A stretch of DNA of 64,000 bases, from positions 1 through 64,000 of the forward strand of contig NZ_FQWO01000013.1 of assembly GCF_900129705.1 (NCBI RefSeq). The letters are read 5' to 3'. Source of the DNA: Flavobacterium granuli. Lineage in GTDB: Bacteria > Bacteroidota > Bacteroidia > Flavobacteriales > Flavobacteriaceae. Shown piece by piece: positions 15,911-24,637 of this stretch (the first letter of the stretch is position 1; the number at the start of each line of letters is the position of its first letter). The notes beneath the pieces were generated by a model that saw only the letters and a list, made by a program, of their open reading frames with translations, made no database searches and was not told where the DNA came from. The position numbers and the translations under genes are program-made.

Positions 15911-16438
15911 CTAGTCCAGTTTTCCGTCAAAATGCTCCATCCATTTTCCTTGTACCTTCATTACTTGTTCAATGACATCACGGGCAGCGCCTTTTCCTCC
16001 ATTTTTATGCGAAATATAAGTTGAGATAGCTTTAATCTCCGGACTTGAATCCTGAGGACAAGTAGGCAAGCCTACCAGTTTCATCACGTGATAATCTGGT
16101 ATATCGTCGCCCATGTATAAAACCTGCTCCGGATTGATGTGGTATAATTCAGTATATTCTTTAAAAGTTTCGACCTTATTCGGTGTTCCCAGATGGATGT
16201 CAGTAATTCCCAGATTTCGCAAACGCACACGCACACCTTCATTGCTGCCTCCGGAAATAATGCATACGTTATAACCACTTTCTACGGCTGCTTTCATCGC
16301 ATAGCCGTCACGGATATTCATTGTTCTAAGGATTTCTCCTTCGGTGGTTACGAAAACGGAACTGTCAGTAAGTACGCCATCAACATCAAAAATAAAAGTA
16401 GTGATGTCGTTCATTATTTCCTTATAATTCTTTGCCAT
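15911..16438 (-). CDS. kdsC: KDO-8-phosphate phosphatase-like HAD protein
   Basis: 175 residues, the size of tetrameric KdsC phosphatases (no cap domain). Motif I is FDVDGVLTDS with D18 and D20. The C-terminal half has MGDDIPDY, the conserved GLPTCPQDSSPE segment and GGKGAARDVIE, all typical of KdsC. The enzyme removes phosphate from KDO-8-P during synthesis of the lipopolysaccharide core sugar KDO. It overlaps the upstream DUF2520 gene by 17 bases. In many Bacteroidota the same pair and Maf occur together. Confidence 0.85.
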   Translation of the reverse strand: MAKNYKEIMNDITTFIFDVDGVLTDSSVFVTTEGEILRTMNIRDGYAMKAAVESGYNVCIISGGSNEGVRVRLRNLGITDIHLGTPNKVETFKEYTELYHINPEQVLYMGDDIPDYHVMKLVGLPTCPQDSSPEIKAISTYISHKNGGKGAARDVIEQVMKVQGKWMEHFDGKLD

Positions 16439-17195
16439 TATCTTGTATGGATTGTGTTAATAATTTATAAATAGTTGATTGATTTTTATGGGACAAAAAC
16501 AATTCATGGGCTTCAATTGTTTTTTTGTCATTGCGTATTGCAGGACCAGTTTGTGCTTTTTCTGGTGAGAGATGCATTATTTTTTGGGCTGTTTCCAGTA
16601 TCAGAGGTTTGAGTATATCAAACGGGATTTGGTTTTCCTGACAAATTTCATTTCCTATCTGGTACAGATGATTTGTAAAATTATTTACGAATACTGCCGC
16701 CACATGCAAGGCTTTTCTTTGATGAGAATCTATAGCAAAAACGCTATTGGATATTGATTTGGCTACTTTTTCCAATAATTGAAAATCAGCCGTATTTTCG
16801 GTTTCCAGACACATCGGAATGTTTTTGAAATCTACTGCCTTGTTTTTTGTAAAGGTCTGAAGCGGATAAAAAACTCCTTTTCGATTTTTGTTATCCAAAA
16901 CATCTATTACTACGCCACCCGAAGTGTGTACTACCAAGCGATCTTCGAACGGCAATTGAGCAGAAACAGAAGCAATTGCATCATCAGAAACGGCAATGAT
17001 ATATAGATCAGCTTCTAGTAATTGATTGTAATCAGAGGTGATTTTACTGGAATCGACTAAGTGCGTCAAGGCTTCTTTTTTTCTTGAAAAAACCTGAATC
17101 AACTCAATTCCAGCCCCTTCGTTTTGGGAATTTTGGAAAGCGACAATCAAATGTTGCGCTAGATTTCCGGAGCCTATAATAATTACTTTAATCAT
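16422..17195 (-). CDS. Rossmann-fold DUF2520 protein
   Basis: 257 residues. An N-terminal NAD(P)-binding Rossmann fold with the glycine loop GSGNLAQ at 8-14 is followed by a DUF2520 C-terminal helical domain with HVAAVFVNNF. The arrangement resembles the pyrroline-5-carboxylate reductase and F420-dependent oxidoreductase families, but the substrate is unknown. It is the first gene of the leftward operon DUF2520-kdsC-ubiA-maf-mscS. A possible -7 box lies only 4 nt before its ATG (see the promoter entry). Confidence 0.85.
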   Translation of the reverse strand: MIKVIIIGSGNLAQHLIVAFQNSQNEGAGIELIQVFSRKKEALTHLVDSSKITSDYNQLLEADLYIIAVSDDAIASVSAQLPFEDRLVVHTSGGVVIDVLDNKNRKGVFYPLQTFTKNKAVDFKNIPMCLETENTADFQLLEKVAKSISNSVFAIDSHQRKALHVAAVFVNNFTNHLYQIGNEICQENQIPFDILKPLILETAQKIMHLSPEKAQTGPAIRNDKKTIEAHELFLSHKNQSTIYKLLTQSIQDNGKEL

Positions 17196-17199
17196 TCGG

Positions 17200-17207
17200 C
17201 AAAATTA
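17200..17207 (-). promoter_or_regulatory. possible leaderless promoter of DUF2520 operon
   Basis: The minus strand reads TAATTTTG (TAnnTTTG), ending 4 nt before the ATG at 17195. Transcription from this box would start at or next to the ATG, implying a leaderless mRNA. No TTG lies at the normal -33 spacing. Confidence 0.35.
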
Positions 17208-17352
17208 GCAAAAAAAAAGTGAAGGATTACTACCAACTCAGGGATAGGTGAAATAAATTAGTATTGGAAATCAGCGATTAGTTGCCTTGTTAAAGTACTT
17301 AATTTTGGATTTAATTAACAATTATACGAATATAGAAGTCAACAATTTTAAG

Positions 17353-17360
17353 TACTTTTG
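17353..17360 (+). promoter_or_regulatory. promoter -7 box of ccsBA
   Basis: TACTTTTG matches TAnnTTTG and lies 31 nt upstream of the ATG at 17392. It lies inside a longer open frame from 17287, so the ATG at 17392 is the better start. Confidence 0.5.
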
Positions 17361-17391
17361 TCGCACTTTTATAAAACGTAATTCCTTACAA

Positions 17392-20300
17392 ATGAATAAA
17401 AAATTATACTCGTTTTTGTTTTCTACACGATTAATGGCGCTTCTTTTTGTGACTTTTGCAATTGCAATGGGTGTAGGAACTTTTATCGAAAGCAAATACA
17501 ATACAGATACGGCCCGCATTTTAGTGTATAATGCCTGGTGGTTTGAAGCGATAATGGTCTTTTTTATGATTAATTTCATTGGAAATATAAAAAGATACCA
17601 ATTGTTTAAAAAAGAAAAATGGGCTACTTTAATGCTTCATTTGGCTTTTATTTTGATTCTTTTGGGTGCCTTTATTACGCGATATATCAGCTATGAAGGG
17701 ATGATGCCGATACGTGAAGGAGCCAGCGAAAATCAATTTTATTCAGATAAAACATTCCTGACCATTTTTGTCGATGGAGAGTATAAAGGAGAAATGAAAC
17801 GCAGGGTTTTTGAAAAACCTTTATTGCTGTCTCCGGTGACCAACAATAGTTTTACGGTTTCAGGACAATTTGCCGATACGCCATTTAAAGTGGAGTATAA
17901 AAATTTCATTATGGGAGCCAAAGAATATGTTAAAGCGGATCCTAAAGGAACCTTGTTTTTGAAAATTGTGGAAGCAGGTGACGGAGGGCGTCATGAACAT
18001 TTCCTGAAAGAAGGGGAAGTTCAAAATATTCACAACGTTTTATTTGCGTTGAATAAACCAACGGATGGTGCCATAAATATTAATACCAATGGCGATGCTT
18101 ACACTATTCAAACGCCGTTTGAAGGGAATTTTATGCGTATGGCTGACAAACTCGAAGGAGCAGTCACTAAAGACAATGTGCAACCATTGATGATGCGATC
18201 GCTTTACACTATTGGCGAAATGCGATTTGTATTTCCAGATCCTGCGGTAAAAGGTGTAATAGCTTATGAATCAGATAATGATTTTAAAGCTAAAACTCAT
18301 GAAGATGCGCTGACTCTTAAATTGACCGCCGACGGAGAGGAAAAAGAAGTTACGGTATTGGGATCCAAAGGAAAAACAGGTGATTTTCAAACAGTTAAAA
18401 TAGGAAAAATGGATTATACTTTTTTCTTCGGAAGCAAAGCTTATGTCTTGCCTTTCAAATTAAAACTGAATGATTTTATTGCCCAAAAATATCCCGGTAC
18501 AGAAAAAAGTTATTCCTCTTTTGAAAGTAAAGTTACCGTTGAGGATTCTATAAAACCATTTGATGCCAGAATTTATATGAATAATGTTTTAGATCATAAA
18601 GGCTATCGTTTCTTTCAATCTTCATTTGATCCTGATGAAAAAGGAACCGTTTTATCTGTAAATCACGATTTTTGGGGAACACAGATTACTTATGTCGGAT
18701 ATTTCTTGTTGTATTTTGCGATGATGGCAATTATGTTTACCAAACATTCTCGTTTTGCTGATTTGAAACGTAAATTGGAAGTGGTAAAAAAGAAAAAGTC
18801 AAAACTGATTACGATTTTGGTTTTGTTCTTGAGTTTTGGTGCAATGGCACAATCCCATAATCATCAACATGATGAACATGGAAATCATCCGGACCATACC
18901 GAAAACGGGATGCATACTAGAAATAAACCTACCGAAAAACAATTGGATTCTTTACTTAACAAATTTAAGGTTAAGGAAGAGCATGCAGCTAAATTTGGTA
19001 GATTAATTATTCAAGATGCCGGTGGAAGAATGAAACCCATCAATACTTTTTCGTCTGAATTGTTGCGAAAAGTGAGCCATTCTAATGATTATAAAGGGAT
19101 GAATCCGGATCAGGTATTTTTATCGATGTCTCAATATGCTCAATTGTGGATTGAAGTTCCGTTGATTTATTTGAGAAGTGGTAATGATAGTATCCGTAAA
19201 TTAATTGGAGTTGATCTAAAAGCCAAAACGGCTCCTTTTGTAGCTTTCTTTGACGAAAAAGGAAACTACAAATTAGCTCCTTATTTGGATGCTGCCTATA
19301 AAGCGGCAAATCCAAATCAATTTGAGAAAGATTTTATCGAAACGGATAAGAAAGTAAACATAATGGAATCAGCCTTGAGCGGTAGGATTTTAAAAATTTT
19401 CCCGATTCCTAATCATGAAAATGATAAATGGATTTCTTACTTAGAAGTGGGGAATTCCGGTTTAAAAGGAATGGATTCTACTTATACCAAAAGTGTTTTG
19501 CCTTTGTATTTTGGCTCTTTAAATAACGCTTCGATTTCAAATGATTATAAAAATCCAGATGATTTATTGGAAAGTATTCACGGTTTCCAAAGAAAATTTG
19601 GCAGTAAGGTTTTGCCAAGTGAAGATAAAGTGACTACTGAAATATTGTACAACAAATATGATGTTTTTCAAAAATTATTTTATTGGTATATTCTATCGGC
19701 TATATTAATGTTGGCATTTACAATTTTATCGATATTCAAGGAGCGTAAGTTTTTGACTGTTGCCGTTAATATAATGCATGTAATTATAGGATTATTGTTT
19801 GTTTTGCATACTTTGGGACTGATTGCCAGATGGTATATTTCAGGTCATGCCCCTTGGAGTAATGCTTATGAATCTATTATCTATATTGCTTGGGCAACTA
19901 TGTTTTTTGGTTTGGCTTTCGATATCAAATCTAAATTGACAGTAGCTTCATCAGCCTTTGTAACAGCAATGATTCTTTGGGCTGCGTACCAAAACTGGAT
20001 TGATCCGGAAATTGCTAACTTACAACCAGTTCTTAATTCGTATTGGTTGATGATTCACGTGGCGGTAATCGTGGCTAGTTATGGGCCATTCGCATTAGGA
20101 ATGATTTTAGGTTTTGTTTCCTTATTGCTAATCTTTTTTACCAATGAAAAGAACAAAGCTAAAATGGAGTTGAATATTAAGGAAATTACCTATATCAATG
20201 AAATGGCTTTGACCATTGGATTGATTATGTTAACTATAGGAAACTTCCTTGGAGGGCAATGGGCTAATGAAAGCTGGGGACGTTATTGGGGGTGGGATCC

Positions 20301-20580
20301 AAAAGAAACTTGGGCACTAATTAGTATTATGGTGTACGCTTTTGTGATTCACGCTCGATTTGTACCTTCTTTAAGAGGAAAATGGATATTTAACCTGATG
20401 AGTATGTTTGCTTTTATTTCTATCTTGTTTACCTATTATGGGGTGAACTTTCACTTGGTAGGACTGCATTCTTATGCCAGTGGAGAAGCACATTCATTAG
20501 ATTGGATTTGGTATTCGTTGGGAACAATTACTTTTATTGGAGCGATTACTTATCCAAAATATAGGAAATATTATAAATAA
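17392..20580 (+). CDS. ccsBA: fused cytochrome c biogenesis protein CcsBA
   Basis: A 1062-residue fusion of ResB (CcsB) and CcsA that exports heme and attaches it to apocytochrome c in system II. N-terminal helices and the ResB periplasmic domain cover about 1-475. A His-rich stretch follows a hydrophobic segment (H489, 491, 493, 496, 499, 502, 508). A second periplasmic region (about 510-760) leads into the CcsA half with HAPWSNAYES, the WWD-type motif (about residue 960, WGRYWGWDPKETW) and GVNFHLVGLHSY with heme-ligand histidines. An in-frame ATG at 17287 would add 35 residues; 17392 was chosen because it follows the -7 box and a normal flavobacterial leader. Followed by a strong terminator. 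Confidence 0.93.
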   Translation: MNKKLYSFLFSTRLMALLFVTFAIAMGVGTFIESKYNTDTARILVYNAWWFEAIMVFFMINFIGNIKRYQLFKKEKWATLMLHLAFILILLGAFITRYISYEGMMPIREGASENQFYSDKTFLTIFVDGEYKGEMKRRVFEKPLLLSPVTNNSFTVSGQFADTPFKVEYKNFIMGAKEYVKADPKGTLFLKIVEAGDGGRHEHFLKEGEVQNIHNVLFALNKPTDGAININTNGDAYTIQTPFEGNFMRMADKLEGAVTKDNVQPLMMRSLYTIGEMRFVFPDPAVKGVIAYESDNDFKAKTHEDALTLKLTADGEEKEVTVLGSKGKTGDFQTVKIGKMDYTFFFGSKAYVLPFKLKLNDFIAQKYPGTEKSYSSFESKVTVEDSIKPFDARIYMNNVLDHKGYRFFQSSFDPDEKGTVLSVNHDFWGTQITYVGYFLLYFAMMAIMFTKHSRFADLKRKLEVVKKKKSKLITILVLFLSFGAMAQSHNHQHDEHGNHPDHTENGMHTRNKPTEKQLDSLLNKFKVKEEHAAKFGRLIIQDAGGRMKPINTFSSELLRKVSHSNDYKGMNPDQVFLSMSQYAQLWIEVPLIYLRSGNDSIRKLIGVDLKAKTAPFVAFFDEKGNYKLAPYLDAAYKAANPNQFEKDFIETDKKVNIMESALSGRILKIFPIPNHENDKWISYLEVGNSGLKGMDSTYTKSVLPLYFGSLNNASISNDYKNPDDLLESIHGFQRKFGSKVLPSEDKVTTEILYNKYDVFQKLFYWYILSAILMLAFTILSIFKERKFLTVAVNIMHVIIGLLFVLHTLGLIARWYISGHAPWSNAYESIIYIAWATMFFGLAFDIKSKLTVASSAFVTAMILWAAYQNWIDPEIANLQPVLNSYWLMIHVAVIVASYGPFALGMILGFVSLLLIFFTNEKNKAKMELNIKEITYINEMALTIGLIMLTIGNFLGGQWANESWGRYWGWDPKETWALISIMVYAFVIHARFVPSLRGKWIFNLMSMFAFISILFTYYGVNFHLVGLHSYASGEAHSLDWIWYSLGTITFIGAITYPKYRKYYK

Positions 20581-20600
20581 ATAGTTTATAAGTCTTAAAC

Positions 20601-20634
20601 AAAAAAAGGTTCAACGCAAGTTGAACCTTTTTTT
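20601..20634. terminator. bidirectional terminator after ccsBA
   Basis: A 15-bp stem (20601-20615 with 20620-20634), GCAA tetraloop and A/T-runs. It lies between convergent ccsBA and the dihydrouridine synthase gene. Confidence 0.9.
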
Positions 20635-20680
20635 GTTAGAATTATGAAAGCTAATAAACTCTTAGAAACATTTTGGATGT

Positions 20681-21625
20681 TTAGCCCGCTTTTATTATTT
20701 CTTGAACGGCTTGTTCATAATTACGGATACTGTTCGCTTTTTTTATTTTTTTAGCTACTTTGTGTGGGTTATCAAAAATAACAGAAAAATATTCCCACAA
20801 ATGGTGCATTTTCAACAGGATGTGTGTTGCACCAGATAAGGATTCACTATAACCTTCGTATAAGGTATCATGAAAATCGCTAAATAATTGCATTTTGTTT
20901 TTAGGATATTCTACACTATTGTTTTTAATCATCGAAGGCAAAAAGGGATCAGCAATTAAACCTCGACCGATCATCCAGTGGTCTATGCTAGGAAAACGTT
21001 CTTGCATTTCATGGAATTTAGCTACTGAGGTAATATCGCCATTGTAATACAATTTGAGTTTTGTGGCATCGACACATTGTTGAAACGCATCCAAATTTAC
21101 GCCACCATTGTACAATTGTTTTCCAATGCGGGCGTGAATTGCTACATTTTTGATAGGATAGTTTTCCAAAATGGGTAAAACCTGAAGAATTTCTTCGGTA
21201 TTTTCATAGCCCAAACGCATTTTCATAGACACTATAATATCCGACTCCGCATGAACTCTTTCTAAAATAGTATCGATTTTTTGAGTTTGGCAAATCAATC
21301 CTGAGCCCATTCCTGATTTGGTTACCATTGGATAAGGACAACCTAGATTCCAATTCAGCTCTTTGTATCCCAGCTCCTGAACATATTTTGCCACGAACAA
21401 AAATTCATCGGCATCATTTGTTATCACTTGTGGAATAACCTCCAGATTGGCATTGTTTTCAGGTAGCAAATCCCGTTGATAAGAGGATTTGATGACTAAT
21501 TTTCCGTTCAAACGGATATAGGGCGCGTAATAGGTATCGATGCCTCCAAAATATTTGTTTACAGCATTTCTAAAACGAAAATCAGTAAAACCTTGAAGGG
21601 GCGAAGAAAGTAGGGTGTAGCTCAT
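20681..21625 (-). CDS. tRNA-dihydrouridine synthase
   Basis: 314 residues, a flavin-dependent TIM-barrel enzyme that reduces uridine in tRNA D-loops. The catalytic cysteine is C96 in NWNLGCPYP, with a family lysine at 103. FMN contacts include SPLQGFTD near the N-terminus, KMRLG, HARIG and IGRGL. The length and sequence fit the shorter DusC-like group. It is a single leftward gene between two terminators. Confidence 0.9.
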   Translation of the reverse strand: MSYTLLSSPLQGFTDFRFRNAVNKYFGGIDTYYAPYIRLNGKLVIKSSYQRDLLPENNANLEVIPQVITNDADEFLFVAKYVQELGYKELNWNLGCPYPMVTKSGMGSGLICQTQKIDTILERVHAESDIIVSMKMRLGYENTEEILQVLPILENYPIKNVAIHARIGKQLYNGGVNLDAFQQCVDATKLKLYYNGDITSVAKFHEMQERFPSIDHWMIGRGLIADPFLPSMIKNNSVEYPKNKMQLFSDFHDTLYEGYSESLSGATHILLKMHHLWEYFSVIFDNPHKVAKKIKKANSIRNYEQAVQEIIKAG

Positions 21626-21641
21626 GAAAATTATAATTGTG

Positions 21642-21649
21642 CAAATATA
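21642..21649 (-). promoter_or_regulatory. promoter -7 box of dihydrouridine synthase gene
   Basis: The minus strand reads TATATTTG, 16 nt upstream of the ATG at 21625. No clear -33 TTG. Confidence 0.45.
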
Positions 21650-21725
21650 AGATACTTTGGGCGGTTATGACTTTCTAAGTGAGTTTATGTTTTGTCAGTC
21701 TTTAAGAAAAGTATTGGTAAACAAA

Positions 21726-21755
21726 AAAAAAGACTCTCAAATGAAAGTCTTTTTT
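21726..21755 (-). terminator. terminator of anti-sigma operon
   Basis: A 10-bp A/T-flanked stem (21726-21735 with 21746-21755), loop 10 nt. It ends the leftward sigma/anti-sigma unit. Confidence 0.8.
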
Positions 21756-21781
21756 AGAATATAATATTTTGAATTGTTGTT

Positions 21782-22567
21782 TTAAACCTTTCCTAAGGTA
21801 TACAATTGCTCCATTGTAGGGGTCAAACTTCCTCCGGCTGGCTCTAACGTAATTCCAAAAGCTTCGGCATCTCCCGTATTATTCACTGCAAAAATGCGTT
21901 GGTTGTTTTCGTCAAATTTTTCTAACAAACCAATGCTGGTAGGCGTCAAAGGATTCAATTTCAAAGCCCAAACTTGGTAAACCATTCCTTTAGGAGGTTC
22001 TGGCAGTCCGGATGCATCAACATAAACCACTTCGGTTTCTTTGTTCCAATACACTTTGGCAGATGACTCAGGTGCTACAGCTTGTCCACCAAGTGAAACA
22101 ACGGTATTTTTGGCATCTCTTATTACGGCCAGATTGGTTTCAGTTTGTTTGTTTTTTAACTCTAATAGATTGCGTTCTTTCTCTATTTTTACTTTTTCAA
22201 TCTGAGCATTTACCACCTGATTATTGGTTTGTTGCAATTGGTTGTATTGGAATCCGATTCCAACCAATAATAGAATAGCGGCGGCCCATCCGATATATTG
22301 TGACCAATTTCGTGAAGCTTCCATTGGAACTACGGCTGTTTGCTGTAAGTCGAGCTTTGCTTTTATTTTTTCATAATTAGCAGCTGATTGAAAAGGCGAA
22401 AAACTGGAAGATAATGCGATAATTGCTTTTTCGATAGCGATAATCTCCTCATTGATTTCAGGATTTTTTTTGGCCAGAGCGCTAATCTCCTCATTTTCGG
22501 TTTCACTAAGCAAACCGTAAACGTAAAGTTCTAATATTCCGGATTCTATATATTCTTTATTTTCCAT
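21782..22567 (-). CDS. RskA-type anti-sigma factor
   Basis: 261 residues. A cytoplasmic N-terminal anti-sigma helix bundle (about 1-75) is followed by one membrane helix (91-107), a charged coiled-coil stretch (about 110-150) and a periplasmic RskA-type domain (about 165-261: KVYWNKE, LPEPPKGMVYQVWALKL, ITLEPAGGSLTPT). It should hold the ECF sigma factor inactive at the membrane until a signal triggers proteolysis or a conformational change. Its ATG overlaps the sigma-factor stop by one base (TAATG), so the two are coupled. No zinc-binding HxxxCxxC motif is seen, so it is a non-ZAS type. Confidence 0.85.
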   Translation of the reverse strand: MENKEYIESGILELYVYGLLSETENEEISALAKKNPEINEEIIAIEKAIIALSSSFSPFQSAANYEKIKAKLDLQQTAVVPMEASRNWSQYIGWAAAILLLVGIGFQYNQLQQTNNQVVNAQIEKVKIEKERNLLELKNKQTETNLAVIRDAKNTVVSLGGQAVAPESSAKVYWNKETEVVYVDASGLPEPPKGMVYQVWALKLNPLTPTSIGLLEKFDENNQRIFAVNNTGDAEAFGITLEPAGGSLTPTMEQLYTLGKV

Positions 22568-23097
22568 TATACTTTCAAATAGTTTCTTAAATCATTGATA
22601 CAATTTCTATTATGTGTTTTTACGGTTCCCAAAGGAATGGCTAATTCTTCTGAAGCTTCCTGCTGGGTATACCCTTTAAAAAATAACAAATCAATTATTT
22701 GAATGCATTTTGGTTTGAGTCTTTTTACAAATTCCTGCATACCAATAGTATCCACTTTATTGATCAGTTTACTACTGTCGTCTAATAGATGTACGAAATT
22801 ATCAGAAGAAAGGTTTTTTTGGCTGTTGTTAAAATTTTTGGAACGCAGCATATCTATAGCGGTATTTCGCGCAATGTTTATGATCCAAGTATAGAATCGG
22901 CCTTTGCTTTCCTGATAGGAATCAATGTTTTTCCAGATTTTTACAAAAACATCCTGAAGTACATCTTCTGCTTCTTCGCGGTTTCTTACCAGAACATGTA
23001 TCACTGAAAATAAACTTTTTGAATACATATCGTAAAGATGTGTAAATGCCTTATCGTCTTTCTTATAGATCAATACTAAAAGTTCTTCCTGAGTCAT
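22567..23097 (-). CDS. ECF RNA polymerase sigma factor
   Basis: 176 residues. Region 2 includes the -10 recognition area (REEAEDVLQDVFVKIW, then FYTWIINIARNTAIDML) and region 4 carries the helix-turn-helix (TQQEASEELAIPLGTVKTH). Region 1 and 3 domains are absent, as in all extracytoplasmic-function sigma factors. It is divergent from the DUF4331/TPR/TonB receptor unit, so it probably controls those genes and its own operon. Confidence 0.92.
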   Translation of the reverse strand: MTQEELLVLIYKKDDKAFTHLYDMYSKSLFSVIHVLVRNREEAEDVLQDVFVKIWKNIDSYQESKGRFYTWIINIARNTAIDMLRSKNFNNSQKNLSSDNFVHLLDDSSKLINKVDTIGMQEFVKRLKPKCIQIIDLLFFKGYTQQEASEELAIPLGTVKTHNRNCINDLRNYLKV

Positions 23098-23118
23098 ATA
23101 CTTTATGTTTTATAGTTA

Positions 23119-23136
23119 CAAACTTATACAAACTTA
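23119..23136 (-). promoter_or_regulatory. tandem -7-like boxes upstream of sigma gene
   Basis: The minus strand has TAAGTTTG twice, 10 bp apart, each inside TATAAGTTTG. Both fit TAnnTTTG. The shared 9-mer TATAAGTTT recurs on the plus strand at 23239-23247 upstream of the divergent DUF4331 gene, so it may be a recognition element shared by the ECF regulon. Confidence 0.4.
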
Positions 23137-23328
23137 TTTATAATTGGACACTTAAAATTAGCAACTGCTTTAAATTCGGTTCTGATTGAATCCGATTTTA
23201 TTTATTTATGTTTTTTAAGATGCTGTATTGTAGGTATTTATAAGTTTAGTTAACTTTTTTTTAATTTTTTAAAACCAAAAGGAATCTTATTGCGTAAATG
23301 CTTTTATAACCTTTTAAATTTTAACAAA

Positions 23329-23979
23329 ATGAAAAAACCAAAAATGATATTAGGTCTGGCGCTAGTGGCGATTACAGGCTTAGTTTTAGTAGCAGCGGAT
23401 CATATTGATGCGCCATCGGTAACAGGAAATGCCGCTGATATTACCGATATGTACACTTTTCAAGGACAAAACACCAACAATTTAGTTTTTGCGGTTAACA
23501 CACAAGGATTATTAAGTCCCAATGCAACTGCTGCGGCCATGTTTAGTGAAAATGTGATGATTGAAATTAACATCGATAATACGGGTGATAATGTTGAAGA
23601 TTTGGTTATTCAAGCGATAAGAAAAGGAAATAAGATGTATTTCTTTGGACCTTATGCTCCAGCTGCAACAGGAACCTCTAGCACCATAAAAACGAGTGCT
23701 GCTTCAGGAAACGTAGCAATTTCTACTTATGGTTCGGCTGCTGTGATTGCTGAAAGTGGTGGAATGAAGTTTTTTGCAGGTCCCAGAGATGATCCTTTCT
23801 TTTTTGACTTAGGTCAGTTTCAGGCCATACTAGGCGGAACAGCTTCAGGATTTAATAATCCGGGAACAGATACTTTTGCAGGAACAAATGTACTTTCGGT
23901 AGTTGTTGAAGTGCCAAAAGCAATGTTGGGAACAGCAACTTCACTGAATGTATGGGCAGAAACTAAGAAAAAACAATAA
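23329..23979 (+). CDS. DUF4331 protein, N-terminal half type
   Basis: 216 residues. A hydrophobic signal (about 8-20) ends before AADHIDAPSVTGNAADITDM, which matches the N-terminus of DUF4331 proteins (His-Asp-Ala-Pro and Asp-Ile-Thr-Asp motifs). Beta-rich strands follow up to VWAETKK. Full-length DUF4331 domains are longer and finish with a segment found here in the next gene, so this protein covers roughly the first half. Function unknown; exported. The ATG at 23329 was chosen because it begins the signal, rather than an in-frame ATG at 23290. 25 bases separate it from the next start. Confidence 0.75.
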   Translation: MKKPKMILGLALVAITGLVLVAADHIDAPSVTGNAADITDMYTFQGQNTNNLVFAVNTQGLLSPNATAAAMFSENVMIEINIDNTGDNVEDLVIQAIRKGNKMYFFGPYAPAATGTSSTIKTSAASGNVAISTYGSAAVIAESGGMKFFAGPRDDPFFFDLGQFQAILGGTASGFNNPGTDTFAGTNVLSVVVEVPKAMLGTATSLNVWAETKKKQ

Positions 23980-24004
23980 AAACCAATTATTAAAATCAAA
24001 AATT

Positions 24005-24556
24005 ATGAAGACAAATAAAATCAAAATCATAGCAATAGCACTTATGGGTGCAGTGGTTTCAGCAAGCTGTAACGACGACGATGCTAGTAATAATTCGATG
24101 GTGAGCGCTGATTTCTCAGGAACTTTTGTGCAACAAGATCAAATGGCAAGACCGGCAATCAATACGGTATTTATTGCTTCGGGACAACCTAAAGATGAGT
24201 TTAATGCAACCATTCCTTCGATGATGGGCGCTAAATACCAATCTGCTTTTCAATCCCGTCTTCTTGCTTTGAATGCGGCTTATACAACAAATGCTTTAGG
24301 CTTAACGGCTTCTCAGTTTAGCGGAGTATTAGCGACGGATGTTTTAAATGTAAAAACGTCGGGAAAAACAACTTTTTTTGACGGAACTAATGTTTTAACG
24401 GGCAGAGCTTTGGCTGATGATGTGATTGATGTGGAATTACTATTAATTTTTGGAGGACCAATGGGAACTTCTAATCCTGGTCTTACTTCAGATCATGTAG
24501 ATGCAAATGATAAACCATTTTCGGCCTCATTTCCTTATTTGGTGGCAGCCTGGTAA
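24005..24556 (+). CDS. DUF4331 lipoprotein, C-terminal half type
   Basis: 183 residues. A lipoprotein signal peptide has its lipobox cysteine in VSASC at about residue 21, followed by an acidic NDDDASNN linker. The rest matches the C-terminal half of DUF4331 proteins: NTVFIASGQPKDEFN, GRALADDVIDVELLL and SDHVDANDKPFSASFPYL. With the preceding gene it makes up one DUF4331 fold in two separately exported polypeptides. Because this gene has its own signal and lipobox it is not a frameshift remnant. A terminator-like hairpin follows its stop. Surface-exposed or periplasmic; function unknown. Confidence 0.72.
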   Translation: MKTNKIKIIAIALMGAVVSASCNDDDASNNSMVSADFSGTFVQQDQMARPAINTVFIASGQPKDEFNATIPSMMGAKYQSAFQSRLLALNAAYTTNALGLTASQFSGVLATDVLNVKTSGKTTFFDGTNVLTGRALADDVIDVELLLIFGGPMGTSNPGLTSDHVDANDKPFSASFPYLVAAW

Positions 24557-24573
24557 GACATAATTCAAAAAAA

Positions 24574-24604
24574 ACAGAGTTCTTTTATATTAATAGCACT
24601 CTGT
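24574..24604 (+). terminator. terminator/attenuator after DUF4331 genes
   Basis: A 7-bp stem ACAGAGT/ACTCTGT (24574-24580 with 24598-24604), preceded by 7 A and followed by 8 T. Transcription into the TPR gene would have to read through or restart, so expression of the downstream genes may be lower. Confidence 0.7.
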
Positions 24605-24637
24605 TTTTTTTTATAAACAACTTATAAACGACATATT

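Noticed and set aside
17287..17391. A longer start for ccsBA at 17287
   Set aside because: The extension is AT-rich without membrane or signal features, and a promoter box lies inside it.
23329..24556. A frameshift splitting one DUF4331 gene
   Set aside because: The second protein has its own start, signal peptide and lipobox, with a 25-base spacer, so two genes are more likely.
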